Source of the DNA: Patagioenas fasciata
Lineage: Eukaryota > Chordata > Aves > Columbiformes > Columbidae
DNA: 64,000 bases
Assembly: GCF_037038585.1 (NCBI RefSeq)
Contig: NC_092525.1
Coordinates: 18,806,867-18,870,866 of the forward strand
Direction: 5' to 3'
Shown here: piece after piece, positions 22,926-36,600 of the stretch
How the letters are laid out: each line of letters begins with the position of its first letter
Numbering within the stretch: position 1 is the first letter of the stretch
Notes under the pieces: generated by a model
What the model was told of the DNA's origin: nothing
What the model saw: only the letters and a program-made list of their open reading frames with translations
Databases searched by the model: none
Program-made: the position numbers and the translations under genes

Positions 22926-24852
22926 CCAGGCACCACCCAAAGACCAGGAACCACGTACCCCCAGCACATGTGATCTGCAAAGAGAAAATCTGGTGTGGGG
23001 GGGATGAAACAACCTGCAATCAGCAACAGCTCGTGCTTCACCCTGCACAGGGTAACACCAACATTGGCAGCAACCGTCCCCATTTGCTACCCCACTCCCT
23101 CATTTAAAATCCATTTGTCCACTGCACACAAGTGTCCAGAGTGCTCTTCTTCCTTGCATGTCAACAAGTCTGTAAAAAAGCCCAGCTAGCGGGGAGGGGA
23201 AAGAGGGAAGGAGAGCATATTGCTTTCTAGGGGAATTTATTTGTAGGTCCTTTTTCTGCTGCACACAAACCAGAACCTGCAGCAAATGAGCTCCTGGCAC
23301 TACCCACCCTTCCACACTTCCACCTTCAACAGATGGCCCATCATACCTGTGCAAAGTGTTAAAAAAGAAGAAGGAAAAAAAAAGCCAAGAAAGGGCTTTA
23401 TGAGACATAAGAGACTGTGCAAAAAGTAACCTTCCCAGACCTGGGAAAGCAGCAGTGACCTCAGAGCCTGCCTGGTTGAGGCTGGGGGTAAAGTCAAGGT
23501 GATCCTTGCTCTTTTTCCATTTGGGATGCTGCAGAACACGGATGTCTCTGATTTTTTGCTGTCCAAAAAGGCCCAGCTATCACAGGATTGTGCGTGTTAG
23601 GAGAACAAAATGTCTATTGCTGCTAAGAGGAAAAACAATGACCATGACAGTGTTTAACCAGAATGTAAATACAACTAAATTACAGACATAGAAGTGTGAA
23701 ACTGTGGAGAAAGATTATAATGGAATTATATATCAGTGCTCAGCACAACTGTAATAACTAATGTTTTATACATGTGCAATGTTTAATTAATTCATTCCAG
23801 TTCTTTCAGGCACAGGTACATTAACTGCTCCATCTCATCATAATCGTATAACCTCAACAGACTCTCGCTAAGTCATGCTTCCAGGGTGGTAATCACCGTT
23901 TGATTAATTACAGGGAATGTGGAGTCATTGCAGCCATTCCCAGTACAGCCGTGCGATGTGACAGTGTCCCTTCACCCCACCAGGCTGACCAGCTGTCCCC
24001 TCCAGTCCCAGGCTGCAGTGGGGATTGTGCTGGGACAGACCCTGTTCCCTATGGTGGGGAGGACACAACAACTTACAGCACCTCAGTCCCAGCCTTTGGA
24101 AGAAGCCTGAACATCAGCAAAACCGGCCCTTTTCTTTGCAGGATCAGCTGAGAAATGCAAACAGCCCTAAGGTGGCTGCTGGTGACGGCAAGTACGGCCA
24201 TGCCTGTCACTGCAAACCGCAGGTTACTCCAAGTCTCTCCAGGTGAGGAAGGTAATGGTAAACAGCACATGGTCCTTCAAAATGAGTCCTCAAACCGAGC
24301 AGGAGAACCCTGTACCAGCTGGTAAGTACGAGTTGAAATGGTGGTGAGCGGCATGACTGAAGGCCTGTGAGATGCCTACGGTAGAGATGATCTTACTGCA
24401 ACCACCTTTGCTGTTGATTTTGAATCCTTCTGGCACAATAACAATCATTTGGCACCTTCATTTTCATCCTCTGGTTTTACTGCCTGTGCACCAGACCCTT
24501 GACCCTTGGTCTCTCCACCGAGTCATTTTTGTTGGCGTTCCCCTCACCGAAACCAACTTACCAGGTAGAGCCAACCAGGTGGGCAGCGGTGGCCTTCTGG
24601 TGGACAGCAGATGTGCATGGGATGGCTCCCTGTGACCACCTCACTCGGGAGTGATCCTGCTACCTCAAGTCAGAGCCTTGGCTGGCTTTCACCACAGCCA
24701 AGTGTCACCACAACCTTCCATCACTCCTACAGCAACCACCGATCCTGCTCCTCGAGAAGGGGCAACCATGACCCCTACTTGGAATAGCAAACAAAGATGT
24801 TTCATCCAACAGATCTGAGCAGTGACTTAAAAATAAATAATAATAAATGCAC

Positions 24853-27486
24853 AACTATGTATGTAACCGAGCTTTATTTAGAATCTTTGAAGTCATAAAA
24901 TATCTCATTTTACTGATATACATAAACATACAATCAGGAGGTTTAATTGCTTTTTCCCTTGCACAGAAATAAAGTTTTAAACAAACCAGAACACCTCAAC
25001 CCAGACAAGCGTAATGCAAATTTAATTATCTAACTTGGTCCTGTACATACAGCACACGCTTCTCTGCATGGTCACTGGTTTATCAATTAGTTGCAATATA
25101 ATTTTTGGCAGTAATATATTCAATACACAAAGTGCAAATTACAAGAAGCAGAAAATGTTCTCTCATTCTGAGCAATGAGAAGTGCAAAATATCTCAGCCC
25201 ATAAATTTTATTCTTTATGTATATGAACAGTATGTGCATAATAGGCTAATAAATAGCTGTGTAAAACTTCATAGATTAAATGTGGCAACATCTTAAAGTA
25301 GGAATGCAACGGTTATATAAACATAATCAGATGGAGGAATCATTACATTTTGTCCATAAAGTCCATACAATATTTCTGAAGGTACCTCTTCACATTTCAC
25401 CTACCTGCCCTTAACTTCTGCGTACCTCAGATACCTTCTCAACCAAAAGCAGTTTGTTAAAAATTCTCCCATTTGCTACATCTGGACATATTTCTGTGCA
25501 TCTACAGTCAAGGTTCCACTGACACTTCACTTGGCAAATCAAATACTACAGTGGGAAGTCACTGAAAACGTGAAGTCTCTTCCAGGCACTATTAACGGAA
25601 CACCCACTAATTGTTCCAGCAGGCTAAATGCACTTTGTGATTACCTAAAGTAAAGAAAACTTTTCGATGATGTAAGGAAAACCATTTCAATGAGAGCTAA
25701 TCACAGCTTCCTCATTTCAGTGCAGTTCATCCCATTTCAGTACCTTTTCTTTTACGTAAAATAGGGAAATTCTCACTCTGGCTAAAACACATTGAACAAC
25801 GAATGGTACCTTTAAGACAAACGCTGCACAACTCAGTTATTATACTGCAGATTTTGAATCTCCTTTCCATTTATTTCCAGGGATTTTTCACATAAAATGA
25901 ACGGCCAATTTTGATACCCCCACCACTTTAATTTCTCCCAGCTACATCATTATTATAAATTACACCAAATAGTCCAAATCAGACTGGGCTGCTTCCTCTA
26001 AAACTCCAATGTTCCACTGGATAGGAAGATTAAACCACAACAACTGGCATTGCCATTCATCCTCCTGCCAAACTCATTTGCTAAATCACTAAGGCCACGG
26101 TCAGACAATCACTGCAGGAATGGCTGCAACACATTAACAAAGTTGCGAACCTTGGGCTGAATGTTCCTGCATCCCATCTCCACCATGCCAAGCTCCTTGT
26201 GGGCTTCAGCAGCCTCTCATCCGGCTCAGTTTAAACCAAAAAAAATAGTTGGTTGCTTCAACTGAGCCGTTTGACTCGCCAGAGGGGGCTGAGGAACACT
26301 CGGCCCTGGGAGGACATCACCTTAACCTGCCGCAGCAACCTTCTGCGGTGATCGTCTCACTGTGCTTGGTGGTATTTAGTATTATCCAAAATTGAGCTCC
26401 AGCAGCCCCGAGGGAGAAGCATCCTCCGTGATCCATGAAAGCCTCTGCTTGCACTACCTGATCCTGGGCAGACTCTCGGAAACATAACATGGTTTGTTGG
26501 TTTGGATGAACTTCATCTGTCCTTCAAGACAACGTGCAGAGGGGGCTGCTCACCATTGTTACTAGAATTACAGGATCACATTGCCGAAGCAAACTTTTGT
26601 CTTCATTAAAGTTTCAGGATGAACAATTATGCTGCAACTTGGCACAACAACAACTGCCTTTGTATGCAACATGCTTGGCATACATCAGCACGTTTCTTCT
26701 TCTTTAAAAATATAATTGGAACAGAATGAGATAGGTTGTTGTTGTTCATGCTGCCTAAATATCTGAAAAGGCTCAAACATTTTAAAAGCCTAAAAAACCA
26801 AATTTCCCTCTCCCCTAGTTTATTTTTCATGCTAAAGGCTGCAAATTGACACATCACAGTAATTACCTCTGACTAACTTGCATAGACCTACCCAAAGAGA
26901 TAAACATGAGAAGTTCACATTTGACTATCAGACTTACTGTGCCGAGCACAAATAATTTCCCAGAGGAGAATTTGATATTTCATCATTTGGAACAGTGGTA
27001 ATTTAATTACATTGCTAATGTTTTCTGGCATACTTGAAAGGACAATTAGCATAAGTAAATCATGAGTGAGATGACAAGTCACTCAGCATTTATTTCTGCT
27101 CATCAGATGAGATCAGTCGATGATCTAAATTCTCTTTTGTGTGCGAACTGATTCCAGGTACAGCAGTTGTAATCAGGGTTCATACTAGTGGGGATAAACT
27201 GATGTATAAATAAAGAAAAATGGATATTGTTCTTTGAAGTTTCTTAATTAAACTTGTCCAGAGAAACCTCAAAAGCCACCAGAAGTGGGGGAGGGTGGGG
27301 AGAAAGGCTGATAATGAGGAAGGTTAAATGAAGCTCGCGATGCACACTACCCTTCTGGCAATGAGGTGAATACTGATTCATTTTTGCCAGGGTTTGCTTT
27401 ACATCCTGCTCAGGGTTGAACAGCATTATTATAGCTCTAGTGATGTTCTAAAATAATTGTATTTATCTCCGCAAGCGCAATGGCAT
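24853..27486 (-). other. PATJ: PATJ 3' UTR (inferred)
   Basis: AT-rich sequence downstream of the PATJ stop with no coding signal. Several minus-strand AATAAA motifs occur (at about 26819, 25870, 25207 and 24873). The most distal is taken as the end, giving about 2.6 kb, so the true end may be nearer the stop. Confidence 0.5.
24873..24878 (-). terminator. PATJ: Candidate distal polyadenylation signal for PATJ
   Basis: TTTATT on the plus strand is AATAAA on the minus strand, followed in the transcript direction by TAGTTGTGC, a GT-rich element at about 20 bases. Nearer candidates exist. Confidence 0.45.
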
Positions 27487-27633
27487 TCACGATAACACCG
27501 TTAACGTTACCGTTCCTCTCTGGCGCTTCAGAATAGCTACAGCTTGTTCATGAGTGACACCTTCCAATGCTTCCCCGTTAACGGCCAAAATCTGATCACC
27601 GCGCTTCAGCCGGCCGTCGTCTGCAGCTGCTCC
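27487..27633 (-). CDS. PATJ: PATJ last coding exon (second half of PDZ10, stop)
   Basis: 147 bases, phase 0 start. Acceptor GTTTGCAG; stop TGA is at 27489-27487. It encodes [20 protein letters not shown], then [16 protein letters not shown] and ends TVTLTVLS. The protein ends on the last strand of PDZ10 with no tail. His in GVTHEQA is the alphaB1 residue of class I PDZ domains. Confidence 0.97.
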   Translation of the reverse strand, partial: GAAADDGRLKRGDQILAVNGEALEGVTHEQAVAILKRQRGTVTLTVLS

Positions 27634-30600
27634 CTGCAAACGGCAAAGCGAATCATTAGCTGCCGGAGCCCTCCTGCCTCTCGTGATGCTGATGGATGCA
27701 AGGAGGAGGGATGCGGCACTGGGAATCCCAGCGTGACTGGGTTGGGGACATGGGAAATGACAGTGCTGGAGTGACCCCGAATGCTCTGACCGTTGCCCAT
27801 CGCTCACCCAACCCTGTGAGGTCTGGGGTGGGTGGTACACCCTCAGGAAGAGGGGAATGGGCTCATTGTTGAAAAAATGGCAGCATAAAGGCTGGTTTTG
27901 ACTTTTACAATTATGGAGAGATTTATTAAAGCATCATTTAAATGTAATTCACAGCCAGTGCTGAGAAATGGGTTAAAACATGGGGAGGGGGAGGGACACA
28001 GGGCTCATGCAGCAGAACAGCCTGGGCTCTGTCCCAAGCCCTGGATGGAGCTGGGCTCTGCTGAAGGGCCTGAGAAGCTCCCGCAGCGCTCTAGAAACAG
28101 CTGTTCCCTCCAGAAGCCTCCATACAGCTCTTCTATCTAAATCCTGAGCCCTCCCCTGCCCAGAGGTCAGCTCATGGTGTCTGTTTCTCCTCCATGGCCC
28201 CACCAGTGACTGCAATGCATTCTAGTTTCAATTTAGGGTTTTTCTCAGCTATGTTCATATCTATAAACTTGCAAATCTAAGCATCGGTTTAAAGACACAG
28301 TATCTTTCCATGTTAATAACTGACAATTGTAAAAAGACCAGATGCTTGTGGTTTGAGTGCCAGAACCACTGAAGCAGAGGAGACATGACTCCTGCTCCAC
28401 CTTCAGATGAGGTTTTCTTAATTATGTCATCTACCCTGCCAGAAGCGCTGACAGAAGTGACAGTGAGTGGGCACAGGACAAGTGCGTGACTGACTTTGAA
28501 GGTGCTTTACGGAAAATATCCCTAATTCCCACTGTCTTCCTTTCTTTCCTTCCCATTTCCAGAACTCCCTTTGTGTGGGCATGCTGGACGTATCTTGTAG
28601 GCCCACACTGAGCACATTGCCAGCAAGGGGACAGTTGGGAAACTGGGCGCTTCTCCCTCTGCATCAGGGGACATTTTGGGGCTGGCTGCCTTGAGGATGT
28701 GCTCTACCATTTCTCCTCTTTGGCCTCAGTGGCCAGAGCCACCCCTGTACCTGGCTGGGACCCCTGGGTTCCCCTGACACTCGAGGTTGATGTCAGTGAG
28801 GGGCTGGGACAGGGCACATGGGAGTGGAGCACTCAGGGAGAGGAGGCACGAGAGAAGCTGGAAACAAGGGAGAATAACTCCAGCCAGGACTGATGTGGAA
28901 GCCAATTCATCACCAAGCCACAAGGTTTTTGTCTTCTGGTGCTTTTTTTTCTGTAATTATTGGAGCACAGGGGTTTATTGCTGGTTTTGCAGCTGAAGTT
29001 CAGTCATGAAAATACAGCATCTCTGCAACTGCCTCCTCTGCTGGACTGTGGGAAAAGTGACACCTCCGTACCTCTTGGTTTGAGATTTACAGATTGAAAA
29101 CTGCCTTATAAATACCTTAATGTATAAAAACAAGTTTTCCAAGTACACAGAGTAATTTTCCTGAGATAAAGTATCTTTCTTCAGCCATCAGCAAAGTGAA
29201 ATATAAACTGAGAAGCTGGCTGCGAGTTCTGGGTCCACTTACATCAAAGTACTTAGACAGTACATTTTGCTTTCTACTACATAATATATTATGCAAGCCA
29301 AGTCTTAGATTTATTTTTCAAGATAATACAGAAAAAGGGAGAAAACAAAACAAAGATACCTTGGCAAATATAGTCTTGACATAAATGGGCAGGTCTCCAT
29401 GGGGACTTCCATACCCCCCTACAATACTAAATCCCAGTCCATCAGAGCCTTTCTCCAAAGTAATAATCTTAGGTTGAGGTGCTCTGAAAACACAATAAAT
29501 ATCACTTAGAATAGCAACGTCTGTCTCTGGGTACTTTATGCAGAAGGAACACTTACAGAGTTATTTATCTATCAAGAAGTTTTTCACACAGTCACAAAGC
29601 ACGACTCTTGGCCTTGTGCGGAAATACACCCCGGAGTTCAACCGCTGTTCAGCGTACTTCAGCTCCTCACTTTGAAAATACTCATTTTTAATAAGAGCTC
29701 AACAGGAGCACTTATCTCTGATGCAGAAGCGAGACTCGCCTCATCTGCAGTCGCTGCATGCATGGAAAGGAGAGTTTGCTTTCTTCCTGGCCAAGCTGTC
29801 GTCTTTAGTCTGCATAAGTGGCAACTGCAATAATTTCCTTACAGCATAATTTTACTTTATGACTTCAGAGGAAGTTTTCGTGTTTATAGCCTCAGCTCTA
29901 ATGCAGGATCTTTGGGCTGTATTCTAACAACTTATATTTGATCTGCAACCCCTGTGCTTCATAACCCAAGGGCTGACTCCTGAGACGCCCTCACTCAGTG
30001 GCTTTTACTGTCTACATTGAGAAAAGGAAGATTTTTAGTGGAATTTAGACTGCTCATATGTATATATATCCATCGCAAATTTGAAAAAGTCATCTCCACA
30101 TATTTAGAGTAAATTATTGTGGATAAAAGCTGTTTGGTATCTTCTACCTATATAAAGGCACATCCTGTGATGACAAATATCCAGCCGTTTCTTCAGGACA
30201 AAACAAGTGCATACACCTACCTAATTCCGCTTCATATTTTCACATTCAAATTTTCTTACTACTTTGATATGAAACAAAAATACAAACCCTCTTGTGAAGT
30301 AAGCAATTCTCCTTGGAGAGCGGCAATAAAACCAGTATTGCACATTGTAAGACTAGAGAATGCAGCATGAATAGCTTAACTTTTATACTCAAAAACCCCT
30401 GAGGTAGGGCAGCAACTTGCATCTTCAGCTTCTTAAAATAAATATAATGAAACAAAGAATGAAAATGAGGAACATAATGAAGCTAATGAACCAAAATGAA
30501 AATCAAATGAATTTCAAAATGATAACTGGAATGCTACAAGCTGCCCTGAAAAGCACACGATGGAGAATGATACATGGCCAGGGGAGGGCTAGATCTCTAC

Positions 30601-33600
30601 TTTCCATCACCATAGAGAAGTGCCATAAGTAGAACATTTTTAAATCAGACTTTCTTGAAATTGTAAAGCTAAAAAGATTCAAAGGACAAAGAAAGTTCTG
30701 GGACATGCTTTGAAACATTTGCCTCTGATATCAGGGTTTTTAACACCTCTTGCCTTAGTCTGCTAATGACAAATCATTTCAAATTGCTACGATCATAACT
30801 CCTTTCAGGCAAGGAAGCCAACAGACAAGGGCAGAACTATCACGTCAGCATAACACATTAGAAAAGAAAGGAGATAAATTGTTTTGAAAAATGGCCAGAA
30901 CTAATGCTTGGAAACACATTTTGTGCTTATTGACTCAAGGAATTTCTGTCACCAGGTGAAGATGGACATGAGTCCATGATCAGTTTGGAGAAGGTCACAG
31001 TTTTCATCTTAAAGGTGACGGAAAAATCAGAGAGAAAAGCAATGGGAGAGACTTCCTTGACCACCCTGGGCTTTTCCCTTACGTGGCACACAGAAATTCA
31101 CCGCAGTTACACAGAATAAGTACAAACTTACTCAGGATCTTCAGTGGGATGCTCAGCAGAAGAGTTCAGGTTGCATCCCGCAGACATGCTCTCCAGCTGG
31201 GTAGCAATGGCACTGATGTTAGTGTCAGCCACAACCTAAACAGAAGGATTCAATTAAATACTTCCTGTGTTCACTTAATACCAAAGACATCTTGGCTAAT
31301 TATGTAAAAAAATGCACTAGGAAAATGAGTTGTTGATTATTTTTTTCAAGCAAATTTCAAATACAAGTCCTACTCCCTTAAATGTTCTACTAATTCAATA
31401 CTTTCAAATAACAGAATTCTTAAACTTCCCAGTTCTGGCTCCTGTATTATTCTGAAACCATCACGAATTACCGCCACACATTAATTGATGATATTTTAAC
31501 AGGTTGTGGGGCAGCAAAAGCGCTCAGGCTTTTAAAAGCAACTATGTCAATGTTGTGTAGGTTTGGTACAAAGCTGTATTGAGAAAACAGCTACTTGCAC
31601 ACCGCAGTCTGGGGTTTAGCCTCGTAAGGATAAAAGCTTGTGGTCTGCAGGCCCAGCTGGATTTATTAAACACAAGTGTAAATGCCCACTCCAGCTTTTT
31701 TTTTTTTTTTAACCTCTTACGGCATGCTGATTTTCTATTCTTTGCTTTTTCTGGGAAAAAGTTGAGGAAACCACTATGAAGTGTTTTGGATTTTAAGTAT
31801 TTACAGCTGAAAGGACATCAGTTACCAAACAACTACATGCCGTGGTTATCCCCTGACTCCATGTCCTTGTGATGAGGTGTTCTTCTCTGTGTCACATTTA
31901 CTGTGCAGCGCAGGAGTTCAGCTCAGAGACAGTGAGAAATACCCATTAAGTACATTTTCAATATTTCTCTAGCTATCTATGGCTTTATTTTATCAAAATT
32001 AACAGGTACTTTTCCCATTCCTTGCTGTGAACATGGCTTAAGGGAAATGTACCTTTTGAAAAGAAAAAAGACCACATTATATAAATCCCCCGTTTTAAAT
32101 GAACGCTCACAATTCTTCCACAACAACATTCCCCGTCTATCTAATCACTCAGAGCCAAGAGGGTGGTAGCATTTCCTAGGAAGGAAGATTAGTTCTCATG
32201 CAAATTTTGCATCCCAGGACTCAGGTTCTCAGATGCCCTGAGCGAAAGGGTCCAGCCGACACGATCGCTGCACTTGGCTCAGCCAAAGACACCGATAAGT
32301 TTTCCTTCCCATTGTAGGAGGGGAAGGAGTGCCAGCCAGTATTTGTCATATTCTGTTGTGAAATAAAGTGAGGGGGAAATAAATCTATATTCAAAAATCT
32401 TCAGTTGGCAGTAAGAACATATCAGAGTTCAACAACCTTGTAAAAAAGCTTCCCCTTATCTCATTACTACACCTGCAGAAAAGAAATTAAATTAAACCAA
32501 AGCATCAAAACAGCCGAAAGGGATGATTGTTCCCCCGAGACCCTAATCTCCCATTTGCAAACAGCATTTGCAAACTCCTTTACCATCCTTCCCAGGACAT
32601 GCCGATAATAAGCCTTTCCACACCACTGCACGCAATTATCTGACCTTTCAAAGCAGTTTGCCATGAAGTGGTCTAACCCAATAATAAACAGAATTACTTA
32701 ATGACACATCAGTCATGATTATCACAGTGATAGGATTATTCTGTTTAGATTGTTTTAATAATAATTAAAAAAAGCGATCTGGCAACTGAGAAGTACCTGC
32801 AGTTGGTAAGTAAGGTAACCGCATCCCCACACTTACAGCAGCACTTCTACGCTACTCCCTGCCGATATTAAAACATTAATACGATGCCCCACCTTCACAT
32901 CACAGGTTTTTAATAGAGGAAAACAGACTCCATTCTATTGGAATCAACCTGTATAATCTGTAAAAAGTATTAAGCACATTTTAAGCTAGACAGCAAAAAT
33001 GTGGAAGAAAATCTGTCACCTGACAAACCCAAAGACACTTCTAGAAGAAGCTCTTTGTTGACGTGAGCGAGCGACCACTCAACAGCGTATGCCGGCAGGA
33101 ATATTTTTAAATGCATGATGAGGTGGGATACGCTGTATTACAGCTTTCAAGATTAGCAATTTTGGGTGCTGCAGCAAGCTTTCATTTGCTATTCAGGGAA
33201 TACTGTTGACATGAAAAGTTAAATTACTCAACGTTAGTAACAATATGATAACTATAATTTAACAGAAAATCCTCAGCTGGTGTAGAGCTGTGTATTTCCT
33301 TTGACTTCAATGGAACTACACAAATACACCATCTGCTCTGGAACTGGCTCATCACTTACCAGGTCAGCAGTTCATGGACAGACAAAACAAAGAATAAGCA
33401 AGTCTAAAGCTAAGTTTATTATAATTTTATTTCTTTTTTTTTTTTCTTTTTTCCTCCATTTTTTTATAGTCACACTCGTGTTGTAATGCAAACATGAAGC
33501 TCACAAAAATCTCTCAAGATGTGTTCCAATCCAATACAGTGTGATAATAAAGAAAATTAGAGTCGATTTTAGTGGTATGTCTTAAGCTTCTTTTCCAATT

Positions 33601-36600
33601 GTTACAATAATTCTGCAAATGAGCAGTATTTTGAATTCTCTCTGGCAAGTATTTTCCCATTTCTTTGTGTAAACATAAAAATAAACTAAAGATGAATATA
33701 CTGGCAAGCAGCAATTAGAACCAAAGTGGCAGAACATGTCTTCGTTTTAGCTGGCATATAAATGCACCAGTGACAACACTGTTTTCTCTCTCGAGTGTAA
33801 TTATTCATTACCTGTAGAAAAATCAATGCCAGGCAGCACTGTCTTAATGATAATCTATCATTTTTTACTAAATGCTGCTAGCGTTTCTTTCTTCTCCCCC
33901 TTTCAAGAAAAGGGAAATTAAGACTGTGGGCAGTTTGGTCACAGTCAGGTTACACACACACATTCACACACACGTAATTTCTTGTTCCCAGTTAACTTCA
34001 AATTAAAAAAAATCTTGGAAGCTCGTTGACTTATCATGTGTAGCAACAAGTTATTCCGTTCTCTTTGTTACGCTTTTATATAATCATGCTCACAGCCTGT
34101 ACGAGTGGCAATAAAGAATTTTTGAATGAAAATTATTTCTTGCTTTCATTCTGTGTAATTCCCATCAGCAAGCACCCTGCAATTCTGTGATGTCTTGTGC
34201 CAGTGATGCTTAGTTTTGGGTTTTTTTGTTTATGTTTTTTTTTCCCCTGAATGCCATTTATCTACTCTCATGCAGCTGCATGTTCAATTTATCACCATAC
34301 CTGCAGGATAATGCTCCCATAAGCATTCTTTAGTAGATTAACCGCATCTGCATGAGACAGCCCATCCAAAGGTTGCCCATTAATACTGACAATCCGATCT
34401 CCAACCTAAAAGTACAACAGTAATGGAAAATTACTAGCATTAGGGAAAATTAAAATGAAGAATGCTTAAAATTCCTCATGAACTTGGCACTGCACAGTCA
34501 TGCTTCTCTTTTGCAGGAACCCTTTTGTGAGAATGCTGCATTGCTAGTGATCATTCACCATTCTTCAGAGCAAGTACAATGACAATTTTTTTAAAATAAC
34601 AATGCAATCAGAGAAACAAAGGTGGGTTGTATTTACCATTTCCATTTACAAGCAGAGAGTAAGATTTTTTTCCCTGCTATCCTCCCATCCAGAAAGGATT
34701 AATTTGTGTGCATATGTGCAGACAAGTTCATGCGCTTACAGAATGTGTATGCACATGCTGAATGCAGTACAGAAAAGCAGACACTTCTGATATTAATCTA
34801 ATTAACCTTCTTATACACAACAATGATCTTGACCCTGGCACTCAGTGCTATTGTGTAATTCTATTAGAAACATGGCATGAAAGTAGCAGCGTGTGCTAAC
34901 GAATCTCAGGGCCAACCCAATTCTACATATCTGCATCGTAAATTTTTTTCAATACCAATGATTTCATGAAACTCTCTCCAAAACCAAACATGTTAATTCC
35001 TGGAAACTCACGTATTCTGTGGGTTGGATACAAGTGCTTCCTTTGGCATCTTTTTATAAGGGCCCTTCGATCAAACAACTTCTGATCTGGTTTCTACCTG
35101 GTTTGAGCTGTAAATTATGCAGTTCCCAAAACACTCTTTTTTTCCAACAGTCTGTTGCTGCCCTCCCTGGTCTGCATGAACAGACAGATTCAAAAATCAC
35201 TGTGAATGCACTTGTATTCTTTCTCTTAATATCACTTTTCCACATGGGCAACCATTGCCATTATCTCAAGACGCAATATAATCAAAAAGGGAAGAGAAGG
35301 GCAGGTTTGAGGGGATTTTTGCTTGTTTCTTTTTGTTGAGGGACTTCGAGTGGTGATTTTTTTTTTTTTTTTTAAGAGACAGAATAGTCTATGAGCCATT
35401 ATCAAAGTGATGGCAAATACAGAACTGCTTGAGGCCCCTTCTCTGTGGGAAACACAGCAGATGAAACAGGTAGTATTGAGAGGACCCTTCTACTCACTCT
35501 GAGTCTCTGGGTACGTGCAGCGACACCACTGGCTTGAATCATCGCAATGAAGATGGGGATGTCTCCTAATGGACTTCCCTTCCCTCCTGCTATGCTGATA
35601 CCAAGTGCATCATTTGGTCCCTAAAACAAGACAACACAACATTTGCAATGGGAGCAGCCTGAGGAGGTCAGTGTTCAGGGTGTAGCACTAACTGACCCAC
35701 ATTTGATTTATGGGACAGGGAAAAAATAGTTTTGACAGTCACACACGTTCTCACACACGCAGGTCCCATTACATGAGCACACATCCAACAACCCATTGCA
35801 AACATAAATAATGCAATCTCACTTCTGAGAAACCCTACGAAAATGAACAACTTGAACTAAAGGTGTCAGCTTTTTGAATTGATAGAAAATAACTCACTGA
35901 CCCTTGTTATCTCCACAGTCCTTGGGCCCATATCTGCTCCTAATAATAAAGAAACAAACAATTAGCTTCTGTAATTAAGAGATAATATAATTAAGAGATA
36001 ACGCTGTCAGGTGACAATGGTCCCTTGCTGCCTGGTGAGAGTTATCACCGAGCAGAAGCAGAGCCTTCCAGTGCCAAACCAGGCAGCGCTGCTCACGTGA
36101 GGGGGATGGGATTTATTTCTGTTTCACCCAGAGATGAATATGGATGGAATCGCTGACAGATGCTGACAGATGCCACCGTGACACCCATTGTAGAGCAACC
36201 ACTGCTCACCACAATCTATTGAATAGCAGCACTCCGTTGGCCTGAAGAAAAGGCCTACTGTGCATTTCACTCAATTAAAGATGGGCTTATTATTCATAAA
36301 TCATGGTGTCCCTATCACAAAAGGGTAGGGCATACGGCTGGTCTGAGACTGTTGAGGTTCCATTGATCTCCTCTTCTAATTTGTGCTGTATTAGTAAATA
36401 ACAGACAGCCACGAAGTCTGGCTGTCACGTTTCTAGCCATAGGACATTAAAAGGTACTGAAAACATTAAAAAAACCTCTGCCCACGATCAGACTCGAGCA
36501 AAGGTGGCCACCTTCTGACACAGGTCAGAGCACACAACTGCGCAGGCCACTGCAGGTTGTAGATTTAGCACTTGCTAAATCTGCAAATTGCAAACTGGGC

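Larger units (their letters stand above)
19145..24850. other. Intergenic region between the 3' ends of KANK4 and PATJ
   Basis: About 5.7 kb with two sense-strand CR1 copies (20195-20343 and 22618-22925). The part from about 20000 to 22360 is GC-rich; the rest is mixed. Several open frames of 80-213 codons on both strands overlap each other or the CR1 copies and show no domain I recognise, so no gene is called. Confidence 0.65.
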
